This document shows, piece after piece, positions 1 to 11,383 of a stretch of 64,000 nucleotides of DNA (the stretch's first letter is position 1; each line of letters begins with the position of its first letter). The notes beneath the pieces were generated by a model. It made no database searches. It worked only from the letters and a program-made list of their open reading frames with translations, and was not told where the DNA came from. Source of the DNA: Agroathelia rolfsii (Eukaryota; Basidiomycota; Agaricomycetes; Amylocorticiales; Amylocorticiaceae); assembly GCA_018343915.1 (NCBI GenBank), contig JABRWF010000001.1:2790001-2854000 (forward strand), written 5' to 3'. The position numbers and the translations under genes were made by a program.

Positions 1-3000
1 TGCAGGCGCGGTGACTATGTCTCTTTCGGGAAGATAATTGTCGTTCTAATGGCTCTTTTGAAGGCTGAAGAAGCCCCTATGGCAATTCTACTTGGACATG
101 CCGCTCTCCTGAGTGTGCAACGAGGAGCATACCGCCGTGCTGCTCTTTGGTATTTGCTAGCCGCGAATCATCTCGAGAAGTGCGGAATAGTGAGCCTTCC
201 TGCTGTCGACTAAAGGCCCAATCAATTTATAATCGATAATGTCGTTTAACAGAAACCACTGACGATGTATTTCCTTCGGCGCGCCCATGAGTTGTACAAA
301 TCGCCACCTGAAAAAAGCCTTTCACCTTCATTTTGGGAAGCAGAAGGAAAATCCCCAAAGGACTTCGCTGGATTCGACGCTGTTGCGTCAGGGATAGAAC
401 AACCGCTAGGTATGTTAAGACGTCATTCTAGTATATAGCAACTTACATGTGCACTATAGGTCGACTACTATACACTACAGGAGATGTGTCCGGTGCTGTA
501 AGCCTTTTCTTAGGCCTACTTCGTGGTATAGAGCGGCCTGTGGTGTTTCCCGAAGTTTTATCCTCGCCAAATGCCGACCCCAAGAATACAGATAACACAC
601 TCCTCGAGGACTTCCGGGTGGCATTCAAACATCTACTCAAGATCGATGATAAGCATGGCAAAGAAACTGACCTAAAACTGCCATTCAAATTTTGCGATGC
701 CCGAGCTTCAAAAATTCGTATACCACGGGCATCATCGGATGACGATCTTAGCGAATGGGAAAGACGTACGGAGGAATGGCAAACCTTTTGGAAAACACGC
801 GGAAATGAAAGGCTGGAAACAGATCAGAAAGCCGTAGTCAATGGTGATGATTTGACTTGTACGTCTGAGTGTTTTGTACTAACAGGATAGATAGAGACAT
901 TCTGGATCGACCTTGTCCTTAGGAACCCGCTTGATGCAGATGTGACGCTCTCGGATTTATCAGTAAATATCTCAGCAGAGTCCGAGGACCCACTCTCCTA
1001 TACTGAGATCGAGAGTCTGGATGAGATTAGACTCGGTCCAAAGGAACAGAGAACTGTGAGTCATAGCCGATTCATTGCGTTTTTGTTTGGTTTTAATATT
1101 AATCGGCGTCAAAGATCCCGATTGCCTTGCGCTGCTCTCGTCCAGCCTCATTTACCGTGTCCGAGGCCACATTCAAGTTCCTCTCTCTGCTTCCCTGCAG
1201 TGAATCACTTGCCTCCCGTGGAAAGAGATTACATGCAACACCACAGCAGAGACAAAATGTAGTATACGGCCCTGACGTCGCGATCAAAGTGAACGTAGTG
1301 GAGACCACCCACAGACTGCTAGGTGCTTTCGTGGATGATACCAGGCTCGTGGCCATGGAGGGAGAATATCGTTCCCTTGACATATGGATGTCTAATCAAG
1401 GGAATAAGCCTATCGACGAGGCATGGATTGTTACTGGCCCCTTGGATGACGTGTTTATTGAGGGAGAAAGCAACGATTCAGAAGGTACCTGGCCACAAGT
1501 GTCATAGTTTAAACATGCTATTATTAACCCATTTAAACATTTGTAGGATCACTCTCTACAGAAAATGGCATCGTTACCCTGAATTCATCTAACTCATTAG
1601 CAATACAACCACCTCGTCTTATTAGGCTGGGTAAATCGGAACAATCGTTGAGTTTGGAGCCTGAGGAAAGCATAACAATTAAGATGCGGATGCATTGCAG
1701 AAACACTGGCCAGGGTGTCTTGCGACTCCTACTTGTCTATCTTGATGTTCGTATAACATTTTTAATATGCTCGTGGGATAGGCGCCATTCTGATGATGTT
1801 CTCCCAGAGGGACTCGGGATCGTTCAGACCCGTGCAAATATCAAGATACTACGCAGTTAGCCCTGCGCTGCGTATCTCGGCAACTTCACGGCCAAGTTAT
1901 GCTGTGGATCATCCGTTCATGCTCCATTTGAACGTTGAAAATGCCACCTCATCGACCCCGATCAATATAGGAGATATCATGGTGGTCAGTCCAACTTGGA
2001 GGTGTTCTCCGTTGGATAAACATACGATGTCAGTTTGTGAACTCAGAGGCGTGAATCCTAATTCTCATATTTCTTTTTATCTCTAGGGATACGCTTGGGC
2101 CTCGCCAAAGTGAACGCATATCATTTGGGCTCAATTTAACCTTGCCCACGGCGAACCAAGACTCGTTGGATTTTGTGTCTGCGAAGCTCCGAGCTGTATT
2201 AACCGGGGAAAAAATTGAGGCAACGTACCCACCTCAAGTAAAATTAATAGCTACTAGCGCTGTCAAGGTCTCACTTTTCTTCTTGACTCAGTGATCGATG
2301 TATGTATTGACTAACCGGGCTATCCTACATTAGGAGCCGTCTAGAACCCTGAACGACGCGTCCGTGCGCAGCTTCTTACACAGCGATCGACGAGCCGTCG
2401 TCGCCCAATCCGTCATCGATGCCCATCCCCACATCCCATCCACATCGCATGCTCACATTTTCCCGTTATACAACCCACTCACAGTGGACATCCTCGTGTT
2501 CTGGCGCAGCCCCGGTGACGGCCGATCGGGCCACGTCTTACGAACCGGCCTTATCGTAGGCCCGAGCCATGCAGCACTACAGGAGATCATTGAATCAGTC
2601 GAAAACGCCAAGGTGAAACGGAGCATTTATGCAGAAACGCAGAGAGAGAAGATGGAGATTCTGGAGGCTGTGAGGCAGAGCGAGTGGAATATGGAGATGA
2701 ATCCTGTTGTAGTCACTGTAGAGGGTGGTGTGCAGATTACACACGACTTCAGTAAAGGGTGCGTATGTATATTGCTAGGAAAAGTGGTCCGGAATACTGA
2801 TTATCTTTGCGTACTTCTTTAGGCCTAGGCAGGTGACAGCGGCGTTCACGCTGCGTAATTTGTCCCTCACGCATCCATCGCGCTACGTCTTGAAGCTTTC
2901 TCCTCCACCTCCGTCTCAGTCGTTTTCTCCGTAAGTTGTTTTTGGTCCGTACTAGTACAAAAAAAGTAAAAACCACTCATACGAATACCTGTTCTTATAT

Positions 3001-3267
3001 GACAGCGATCTACTGCCTCCGCAGTACATCGGCCGAACGACGTTCAGAGGCACACTCAAGCCGATGGAATCAATTGCTCTGCACCCAAAACTGTGGGTGA
3101 CCCGTCCCGGGACGTATGCACTCGACTGTTGGGCTCTCGAGACCGAAGTTGGTGTTCCATCTGCGGAGACGGATGCAGAGCCTTGGCAAACAAGGCATCG
3201 GTACTCCAATGGCCCGTCTGCAAACGACCACGCATCCATCACTGTCTTGGGCATCGTCGCAATGTGA
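1..3267 (+). CDS. TRS85: TRAPP complex subunit Trs85/TRAPPC8-like, 3' part (5' end outside window)
   Basis: C-terminal part of the Trs85/TRAPPC8 family, the subunit that defines TRAPPIII, a GEF for Ypt1/Rab1 in ER-Golgi traffic and autophagy. The sequence shows the family block around 60-190 (a helical repeat ending AANHLEKCGI) and the exon from 459 with LLYTTGDVSGAVSLFLGLLRG, typical of TRAPPC8. Beta-rich segments follow (FWIDLVLRNPLDADVTL near 900, and further blocks to 3250). The coding sequence is split by short introns, for example 191-248, 412-458 and about 850-906. The reading frame closes with TGA at 3265-3267 after SITVLGIVAM. The start codon and N-terminal half lie upstream of position 1. 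Family assignment is recognition by eye; the exon join near 850-906 is the least certain, because several GT and AG options exist around a GATAGATAG repeat. Confidence 0.8.
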
Positions 3268-3526
3268 AATCGTGAATCGTATTCTTCTCTTATGCAGCTT
3301 ACGGTAGACAAGTCAAGCCTAGGAATCTAATCTCTCTCTAATATCAATACGAAAAGAAAAGAAAATTCCGGATTATCCTAATTTTAGTTAGTAGTAGTAC
3401 ATGAACGCGTATACACGTACACACGAACACATATACACAAAAAGGAGTGAGTATCCAAGGGGGAAAAAAAAAAAAAAAACACTACAACATGGAAAAACTC
3501 TGGGAAAACACATCGTAGAAAATGTC

Positions 3527-4709
3527 CTAGTTGCTGTTGGTAGTGCTGTTAGCATCTGCTGCTTTCTTCTCCTCCTCCTCTGCCTTCTTGCGGGCCTGCT
3601 CTTTTTGAATGGCGGCCAACCTCAGCTGCTTGACACGGATGTTGAAATAAGTCTAGGAACGAGCCATCAGTCAGTTTGTTCCTCCCTACTGATGGGTAAC
3701 AGAGGAAACTTACGCCGACAGTGAATTGGACAAAATTGAAGAATGGAACCCATAGCTGCAGAGAGAGAGTGTGTGTGTGTATGTGAGAAGTATAGCTAAT
3801 AAAATTGATAGGCTGAAATGATTCCTACCTCCATTGGCAAAAAGTTTTGAGCGATAAACATGGCCGTAGGTGATACGACCCACATAACCTGGATATAGGA
3901 AGCGAACTTGGTTACAAATAATTTGAATTGTAATGGCTGCGAGACATACGCGGATAGCAGGGAAGAATCCAGCTTTGACTGCCTTGACTGTTTCCGCAAC
4001 TGACTTGGTACCATTGATGACAGACATGGAGCTTAGGAACTATATTAACAATCGAAGCATAAGTTAGAAACTATACAAGCTCGAAAGAAAATTCATAGTC
4101 TAGGAACACGAACCACTGGATAGAAGAGATTTAATTAGCACCACCACTCGACATGATACCATAATTCAAAATCGAGGTTTTACGTACCAGCAGTCTGGAT
4201 AGGCGCCATGAACAGATTACTGGCCAAGATCTGCGCAATGCGCCACTTGGCTCCAGTCTTGCCCACGAATGCGGCCTGGAGTCGGCCCACGCCATAATGG
4301 CTCAGCGGTGCGGCGATGAAGAAGCCGTACAGCGCCAACTTTAGCGCCTTGAGGTTGATGTGTGCCCGTGCGAGGACATGGAACAAGAAAGGTGCGTCTT
4401 TCGACGGGCGCTGCACGGGCACACCGGCAACATTGGATCCGATGATTTCTTGCAGGAAGGAGAGAGTTCCTAAGAGGGGTCAACAAGAGTAGATGTGAGA
4501 TTCGGACTTTTGGTTCAAGGCGATGCCAATGGTACTGCATGCTGGGGCTTCTGCTACTTTGCTCCGGATGGATGGATGGAGAAGGTCATGTTATGCGCAT
4601 GCTCACCGGATGTGATGGCCTTGGTTCGCAGAGGATGTGTTGCCAGCTGCTGAAGGTATCTAGCCAACAGAGGATTGGTACGCTTGGGGATTGCGAGTGG
4701 GGAGGCCAT
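3527..4709 (-). CDS. Mpv17/PMP22-family integral membrane protein
   Basis: Small multi-pass membrane protein of the Mpv17/PMP22/Sym1 family, found in the mitochondrial inner membrane or peroxisomal membrane and thought to act as channels or stress-responsive pores. The minus strand from ATG 4709 reads MASPLAIPKRTNPLLARYL, the NPLLxxYLxxLxxHPLxT opening of the family, then exons with KALKLALYGFFIAAPLSHYG (about 4300), VMWVVSPTAMFIAQNFLPME (about 3860-3890) and WVPFFNFVQFTVG (about 3725-3760). The last is the family signature close to the C terminus. The protein ends in a charged tail rich in Lys and Glu with stop at 3527-3529. About six exons with short introns. The convergent neighbour is TRS85 and the next gene on the same strand is YHM2. 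Whether it is mitochondrial or peroxisomal cannot be told from the sequence. Confidence 0.85.
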
Positions 4710-5142
4710 AGTCACGGTGAGAAGTATACAGACTTGAAGCTATGGGCGTGCTGGCCGTGTATCTATAGTCAGAAAGTGAACTTGGGGCACTGCAGTAACA
4801 GTAATGGACCGCAACATTGGTGGCAAAGATCCCCTGCATTACCGAACCGGTACCGGCGACCCCCTGCCCGAGTCCCCAAACCCGAACGTAGAAGGAATTC
4901 CCATAGGCAGACTCCGACTGTTGGCTGCGCTCAATTGGATGGGAGGTGGACGTCGGACAAACACGGACACATTCAAACAGTGAAATGAGATGCAGAGTAA
5001 AAAAGGTCATTATACGATCTAAGAATGTACGAGATAAATAACACCCAAATGTAAATGTGGTAAGGATATCTAAAATGCACGAGAATCCGTGAGCAACAAC
5101 AAATCATCCGTCATCGTCCCCGTCTAATATCTAAAGCCGAGT
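4710..5142. other. Intergenic, 433 bp
   Basis: Between the start of the Mpv17-family gene and the stop of YHM2, both on the minus strand. It should hold the promoter of the former and the 3' untranslated region of the latter. The open frames here have no family features and no splice-supported extension. No repeat was seen. Confidence 0.6.
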
Positions 5143-6596
5143 CTACTTCTTGACCCTAAAGTGATAAGATGACATCAGAACCAGTCACATGTGATTAAAG
5201 AACAGAGTGCCGTTGACTTACCAAGCCTTGACATAGTCGGCAAAGGACACCATGCAGACTGTCTGCCAGATGCCGAGACCTATACGGGGCGTCACACCAC
5301 GGTACAGGCCCTTGATGCCGTTTTCTTTGTAGATATACGAAAGCGTGTTGGCGATCGTCATCTTCTCAGGTCGGTTGGCGTTTGCAGCAGCTTTAGCCAT
5401 CGATTGCATCTAATGCGCCCATTATTAGTCTACTTCCCCCATTATCAAATTGAGTGATATCGGATACACACCTCAACACGGATGACTTCGATGGGCTGGT
5501 TCCATGTGGCAAGCGCACCACCAATCGAAGAAGCGAAAATCTTTTCGAAGGCGCCCAACTGTTCATTCTCGCCTTTGCCGCGGACTTTGCGGATCGTGGA
5601 CTCGGCCAAGCGGGCGAAACCCATACTATATGTTCGCAATCACCCTTGTTAGCCATGTGGACATTTGCTTCTCTCTAGGGAAAACAGACGAACCGAGAGC
5701 CCCAGTTGGTGCATTGTCGGACGGCAACAGCGTTAACACCCTTGTTAACGCCCGCAAGACCCTCGCGGCGGTAAATGTCCATGAAGACGGCAAACGTCGA
5801 TGGGGGCTTGGCGCCGGTGGAAGCGACCTTGTGTCTCGTAATCTCAACGGTTTTCATGCAAGTCGTGAAACCTATGTGCATGTTACGAGAATTAGAGGAA
5901 AGGTACATGTGAAGGATGTTATTAGCAACTTACCCATCGTGGCGTATGCCTGAGCAATACCACCAGTCATACCACCGAGGAGACCTGCGGTAGCAGGGCT
6001 CAGTCCAGCCGCGACCGTACGCTGCTCGACTTCGGAGGCAGTGAAGATAAGCACTGCTCCTTTGGTCGAAGCCTCAATCCACGCCTAGTGGCGGACACAC
6101 CGTTGTCAGTGAAATAGTGATGGTCACAGCACCAGCTGAAGCACATACCCATGGAATCAGACCCTGGTAGAAACCAACGACACCACCACGGCTCCAGACA
6201 GACTTGGTTGCTTGGAGCATCGTTTGTTGGCGGTTAGCGGCCATTTGTGTCTTGAGCACCTCCAAGGGCTGGCCCAGTGTGGTGACCTGTATGCATATGC
6301 CAATCACATGGAACGGTTAGCCGGAACGTTACTTCAGAGTAAGCGGTAGACAGATGGCTTGCCTCAAACTAGAGAAATTCAAAATGACACGAGAAAGACG
6401 CGCATAATAGTTCGTTAGCTATGTGCACTCAATGCTGGCGATGAGCGAGCATACCATGTTCATAATGGCACCTGTACCCACGACGCGGTCAGACCTAAAT
6501 TCACGTGCGCGTAACTTGGAGTGCTGCACACTACTCACCAACAGCAATGTTGGACCAGTTGATACCCTTTTGTCCAGGTTCTTGCGTGATGGCCAT
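5143..6596 (-). CDS. YHM2: Mitochondrial citrate/2-oxoglutarate carrier Yhm2
   Basis: Mitochondrial carrier of the inner membrane. Yeast Yhm2 exchanges citrate for 2-oxoglutarate and also binds mitochondrial DNA. The assembled protein follows yeast Yhm2 closely: [19 protein letters not shown], a [24 protein letters not shown] block, [35 protein letters not shown] in the expected place (here VNKGVNAV), [15 protein letters not shown] (here [15 protein letters not shown]), and [17 protein letters not shown] near the end, closing WVKK. Start at ATG 6596 ([20 protein letters not shown]). The family block GAxxNMFEVTTLGQP is only rebuilt if a 6-nt microexon TTTGAG (6363-6368) coding Phe-Glu is used, flanked by an ordinary GT-AG intron (6369-6454) and a GC-AG intron (6287-6362). 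The final short exon encodes only the last residues and TAG at 5143-5145. Confidence 0.93.
6363..6368 (-). other. YHM2: 6-nt microexon of YHM2 (Phe-Glu)
   Basis: On the minus strand the sequence reads ...TTTCTCTAG, TTTGAG, GCAAGC. It lies in phase between exon 2 (ending ATTATGAACATG before GTATGC) and exon 4 (starting GTCACC after TATACAG). Inclusion gives MNM-FE-VTTLGQ, the spacing seen in the Yhm2 family (yeast has two residues here). Leaving it out keeps the frame but deletes two residues. Confidence 0.8.
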
Positions 6597-7100
6597 GGCG
6601 TCTTGTAAGGGCGTGGGGGCGTAAAGGAAAAGGGTACAAAAGGGAAGAGAGAGGAAGGGTATAAAGGGACGAAGGACAGAGGCCAGACGGAGAGTCCAAT
6701 ATTTGGGGAAACAGCAGCACTACTTCGGAACTCCGCCCGAAATCGACTCATTGCAGCACACAGAGACTGATTGGGACACGGCCGTACTCGTTCCCACATC
6801 CCCAATCTACTCTCCCAGGCCCAATCATATTATATCAGACCACCATACACACACACACACGTCGGCACATTTAGAACCAATTTTTATCATCAACCAACCA
6901 ACCAACAAGGAATTATACGTGCATTATAACGAACAGAAAAACAGTGTGTCGTAGGTATGGTGAGGGGTATGGAAAAAAAAAGTGTGAATATACGATGCAA
7001 CAGATGACTATAATGAGATGGTGATTGATTCCACGATAGAGTAAGAAACCAAAAAAAAAAAAAAAGAAGTAGCAATGTGTATAAGTGGTAGTCACTCAGT
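6597..7100. other. Intergenic with simple repeats, 504 bp
   Basis: Promoter side of YHM2 and 3' side of the coiled-coil gene, both minus strand. Contains an (AC)7 tract at 6847-6860, a CAAC/ACCA tetranucleotide run at 6891-6908, a nine-base A run near 6973-6981 and a longer A-rich run near 7050-7066. No gene was seen. Confidence 0.6.
6847..6860. repeat. (AC)7 dinucleotide microsatellite
   Basis: Seven uninterrupted AC units, followed 31 bases later by a CAAC tetranucleotide run (6891-6908). Both are simple sequence tracts in the YHM2 upstream region. Confidence 0.9.
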
Positions 7101-10100
7101 CTAAGCTTGTCTCTGTTCCTTCAGAGCCTGCAACTCGTCCTTCAATCTGTACAACAGACCATCAGCACACATCACCAGTGAATCTCTCACGAGGAACAAA
7201 CATACTGTTGAATTTCGTCCTGAAGTTCGTCAGATTCGTCCTGAATCATTTTGTTTTCCATGTTCTATATTTACATAAGCGTGGGCCATTTAGTCGTCAA
7301 CGCCCGCTAAACATAAGCCGAGTAAACTCATTTACCTTGCTGTCGATCACAGACTGCATTTGCTTCGTGTTCAACTGGGCAGCCTTCAACTCCTCGCGCA
7401 ACGCATCCAACTGCTTATGGTACGCAGCCTCGAGATCACCAAGCTTCAAGTTATGCGCCTCATGCAAGCGCGCCAGCTCCTCCTTGGTGATCACAGACGA
7501 CGCATCCCCGGAAGGTGAAACTCCGTTGGACTTTGCGTGGCTCGCAGCCTGATGGGGGTCGCTGATGGACGCGCGCACCGTGTTCAGTTCTCCTTCAAGA
7601 TCGGAGACTTGTGTGATCAAGCTCGTCTTCTGCGACACCAGTACCTGAACCTCCTGCTCATACTTTGATCGCAGCGCCGTCGTCTCCTCCGCCCGGTTCT
7701 TGGCCGCCTCCTCGAGTTCCTTGGAGTGATTGGCCTCCATCTCCTCAATGGACTGCTTTGTCAGCGCAAGCACGTCCTTGGTCACGGCGATATCATCCGC
7801 CTGCTCATCTATGATCCGCATCAGACGAGCGACCTCGCCGGCTTGATCAGGAGCAGCTGACGCCAGGGCGTCAAGGCCGTTACGTGCCTCGTCGCGTTGA
7901 GCTGTCAACTTCTCGACCTCACGACGCGACGCCTCGAGGGAGGCCTTTGCCTTGGCCAGATCGTCTTGCGTCGCTTTGAGGTCAATGGCCCGGCTCGAGA
8001 GCTGCTTCTCATAGTTCTTCGTCAGGTTGTCCAATTCGTTCGCGTGCTCAGTCTTGAGACTCGTGAGTTCATTCACGTGGCCTGCCTTGAGGGCATCGAG
8101 ACTCGAGTGAGATTGGCTACGCAGTGCAGATAGATCTTCTTGATGTGCGGCGTTTGCCTCACGCTAAGGGGGGAAATAAGCAACTGGAGCAGATATAGTC
8201 AAGCTCCCGATCCTACCTTGGCACGTTGGAAGGCTTCTTCCAGAAGTTGAGCATGCTCCTGCTTTACGGCGTCGACTTTGGCATTGTATTGGGATTCTTG
8301 ACTCTGGATTAAATGAGAGACCGAGTTAGCCATGGAACCGTAATCTCACGGCAAGGAAAGAAAAAAAAACTCACATCAAGATCAGCTTGAACGACCTTCA
8401 TCTGTTCAGTCAATCTATCCAGCTCGGCCTTGTGGGAAGCCTCGAGCTCGGCCAACTTTGCCTGGTGCTCTTCCACAGCAGAGGCAGCCGCCGCTTGTGC
8501 GTCAGCAAATGCCTTTTGCGCATTCACCAGCTCTTCTTTGACAACCTCCAACTGTGCCGCCACCGCAGCGAGATCCTCCGCAGCCTTCTGGAGCTGCTCC
8601 TCGTGTCCTTTCTGCACATTCTCCGCCTGCAGCGACAACTCGGCCTCCTTCACCTTAGCATCCTCCACCGCCCGCTCCGTCGCCTCAACAGCTTTGGCCA
8701 GCTCCGCCTCGAGCGCCTTGAACTTGGCCGCCGACTCCTCCCCTTGCTCTGCCGCCGTCTCTTGCGTCTCCTTGAGCTCGAGAATCTCGATCTCCAACTC
8801 GCTCAGCTTCGTCGCCGTCTCCTCCCTCTCCGCCTTGAGCTTGGCGAGCTCCTCCTCGAGCGCATCCACGCGTGCAGCCTTGTCCTCAAACTCCTTCAGT
8901 TTGGCGGCAGACTCGGCGAGTGCAGCGTCATGCGCGGTCTTGAGCGCCTCTGTCTCAGCTTGGATAGCCTCCAGGTCCTCCTTGGCTTTCACAAGTGCGT
9001 CGTGCTCGATCGCAGCAGAGGCGGTGGCATCAGTCGCGTTGGCCAGCGCGGCGTCGTGTGAGTTCCTGAGCGAATCGAGGTTCTCTTTAGCCGAGACGAG
9101 GGCCTCCTCGAGCTCTTGCTGTTGATCTCTCAGAGTCTTGACGAGGGCGCTGGAAGCCTCCGATGCAGCCTTGGCGACATCAAGCTACATAGTTTTACAC
9201 AGGTTAACTTTTCTCCGAATGTGTTGTTGTGTGCATACTTACTTCGCTTCGAAGAGTCTTCAATTGCGAATCACCATCGACGCCATCGGATTTGAGCTGC
9301 TCTAATGTTGCGTTCAACTCCTCGAGCTTCTTCTGGGACTCCTCGTAGGTCTTCTTCAGCTCCTCAACCTCTGCCTGTTTTGCCGCTGCATCAGCCTGGG
9401 CATCCTCCAGTGCCTTTTTCAGCTCGGAGACTTCGGACTCTAGCTCCGTCAGCTGGGCTTCTTTTGCTGCTATAGATCCCGTGGCCTCCGCCAGCTATTA
9501 TATATTAATTAAGTAATAAGCACGGCAAGTCTATAAAAAGATCATACCAACACACATACCTTGGCCTTGAGCTCATCCGACGCTGCCGAGTCCTCCTTTG
9601 TCTCTTTGATAGGTGCAGGGGTACGTGCACCCAATTTAGCAGGTGGAGACTTCCCTGCTGCAGTGCCTGCCGCCGACGGACGTGCGCCAGCGCCAGACAC
9701 CGAACGAGAAAGCGGGGTGGCCTTCTTGACGCCCTCAGAGATTGACGACCGGGGCTTGATGCTACCAACAGACGATGTAGGCGACACGACGGACGATCGA
9801 GTCGTGGTAGCCGCATCTGTAGCAGGCTTAGCGGCTGCCGATTTCGATGCTGCTCCCGTGGTCGACGGTGGCCTGGCGCCGCCAGTCGGAACGAGGGACG
9901 ATCGACGCGCGACTGATGACGCAGCGCTCACAGGAGACTTGACAGCAGGTTTGGAGGGAGATGCGCCGGAAGGTGTGACCTTGCGAGTTCCTGCCGCTGC
10001 TCCTGGCGCTCCTGCTGATGGGGCGAGCGAAGGACGTCCAGCCGCAGGCTTGCCAATACCAGTAGCAGTAGGTTTAGCAGCGGAAGGAGCAGTACCCGTG

Positions 10101-10573
10101 ATCTAGTGGCGCGCCCAAATATAAGAATACCGAAGTATTTGCCAAATGAGTCGAGCTGTACGTACTTTCTTTGCGGCAGCGGAAGGATCCACGCCTTTCT
10201 TAGGAGTCAACGGCACCTTACCAGGGCCCGCAGCTGATGCAACTTTGGTTTTGGTAGTCACCACGCTGGGTTTGGATGGCTTGCTTGCAGCCTTGGCATC
10301 AGGAGCAGGAGACTTGGGGACTTGGTTCTCCTCCGGATGCTCCTCTCCGTTCACGGAAGGGGCAGCTGCCTCAGTCGGTTCCGCTTCATTTGCATCTGCA
10401 GTCTGTGACGGCTCAGAATGCTGTTCGTCGTGCTGCTCGTCCTCAGCGGTGGATGGCTGCTCGACGTCGGTGGTCGATATGTCAGCAGCAGCACCAGACT
10501 CGTCGCCAGGGGTATTGACGAGGTCCTCGATATGAGAGTCGGGCGACGTTTGAACTTCCTCTGCCTCAGACAT
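7101..10573 (-). CDS. Long coiled-coil protein with disordered basic N-terminus, unknown function
   Basis: Not recognised as a named family. From ATG 10573 the protein opens with an acidic stretch of about 100 residues (MSEAEEVQTSPDSH...), then about 220 residues rich in Ser, Ala, Pro, Lys and Thr with CDK-like sites (TPKK, SPSK) and many SP/TP pairs. From about 9560 down to 7101 it is almost continuous heptad-rich coiled coil, estimated at 700-750 residues, with Ala/Glu/Lys repeats such as LEEELAKLKAEREE. The C terminus is LKDELQALKEQRQA with stop at 7101-7103. There are several short introns. Basic Pro/Ser-rich heads with long coiled coils occur in microtubule-associated, Golgi and septation proteins; which applies is unknown. 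Two MluI cell-cycle boxes with the same spacing as in the MCM3 promoter lie 105-121 bp upstream of the start, hinting at periodic expression. The first in-frame ATG was taken as start. Confidence 0.75.
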
Positions 10574-10677
10574 TGGGAGCAAAGAGATAGATGTATGTAT
10601 GCGAGAGAGAGAGTCGGACGATCGTCGTGGCCAGCAGTGAGCAAAAGTCCAGCGCCAAAATAAGGCTTGTCACGTCG

Positions 10678-10694
10678 ACGCGTTGCTCACGCGT
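10678..10694. promoter_or_regulatory. Paired MluI cell-cycle boxes upstream of the coiled-coil gene
   Basis: ACGCGT at 10678-10683 and again at 10689-10694, separated by 5 nt (tgctc). ACGCGT is the MCB element bound by the fungal MBF (Mbp1/Swi6-type) G1/S regulator. Spacing and size match the pair in front of MCM3. Function is inferred. Confidence 0.6.
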
Positions 10695-10797
10695 TGGTGT
10701 GACTTGACTTTTTTGGGTGGCGCTACTTACTTGTGCACAATGGTCGTTGTGAATTTCAATTATCATATTGTCCGCTATCTACGTCAACATGAGGCTG

Positions 10798-10825
10798 CCA
10801 GTGGCATTGTCTACGATGCCACTGG
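10798..10825. repeat. Perfect 10-bp inverted repeat (hairpin)
   Basis: CCAGTGGCAT at 10798-10807 and its exact complement ATGCCACTGG at 10816-10825 around an 8-nt spacer. It lies in the divergent promoter region, not next to a gene end, so a terminator role is unlikely. Function unknown. Confidence 0.7.
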
Positions 10826-11138
10826 TAGTGGTTCTAGCTTATTTGTGACTCTTGCTCCTTCTAATTCGGAAAAATACCGTTGCATTTCCATTTCCGTGAT
10901 GGTGGCGTTCTGCAGGGATTCATTCGTGTTAATGGCAGTGAGCTATGCGAGGAGGCGCCATAACACTGAATGTTAAACCAGGTATTGAACTAGGAGCAGG
11001 GTGAATACAGAAAGGGGTTTCATCTAGCGTGCCTCGCGGGACGCATGTTGTCTTCTGACACAATCGAAGAGTTCCCCTCAGAAGATAACAGGTGATCCTA
11101 GACGGCCAGCAGTTGATGTGCGATGATCAGACTCAGGC

Positions 11139-11147
11139 TATATATAA
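11139..11147 (+). promoter_or_regulatory. TATA-like element of the kinase gene
   Basis: TATATATAA about 237 bp upstream of the kinase ATG, followed by a C-rich stretch and pyrimidine-rich leader. Such TATA boxes are uncommon in this window, so it is the best promoter landmark for this gene. Confidence 0.45.
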
Positions 11148-11383
11148 TCCCCCCCACACTCCTCATTACACACTTTGCCTGCTACTAACATCCTCCCCAG
11201 TACTACCACCACCACTGGCATTAGACTGGGTGCGAAACAGTTCTCAACGGATCTTCCTACCCCGGCTCTTCAGCTTAAAACAACCACATCCCGGACCTTG
11301 GTCGTTTCGGCTAGCTGCTCCCATTTCTGGCGCCACCGGCATCCGACTGACGACCTCCTATTTCTCGGGCATCCTCAGGCATC

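Larger units (their letters stand above)
10574..11383. other. Divergent intergenic region, 810 bp
   Basis: Shared upstream region of the coiled-coil gene (-) and the kinase gene (+). It holds the paired ACGCGT boxes (10678-10694) near the minus-strand gene, a short perfect hairpin (10798-10825) and a TATA-like element (11139-11147) on the kinase side. Open frames across it lack recognisable features. Confidence 0.6.

Noticed and set aside
3405..3410. ACGCGT downstream of TRS85 as another cell-cycle element
   Set aside because: It lies between two converging gene ends, not in a promoter; other copies at about 2356, 32960 and 58674 lie inside coding sequence.
8387..9125. Long plus-strand open frames (224 and 231 codons) with Leu- or Ser/Ala-rich products
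   Set aside because: They are antisense shadows of the coiled-coil gene; the repetitive Glu/Ala/Lys codons give low-stop complementary frames.
9561..10106. 181-codon plus-strand frame rich in Ala and Gly
   Set aside because: Mirror of the Ser/Ala/Pro/Lys head of the minus-strand coiled-coil protein; no family features.
10683..10976. 97-codon plus-strand frame in the divergent region before the kinase
   Set aside because: Overlaps the cell-cycle boxes and hairpin; no recognisable features.
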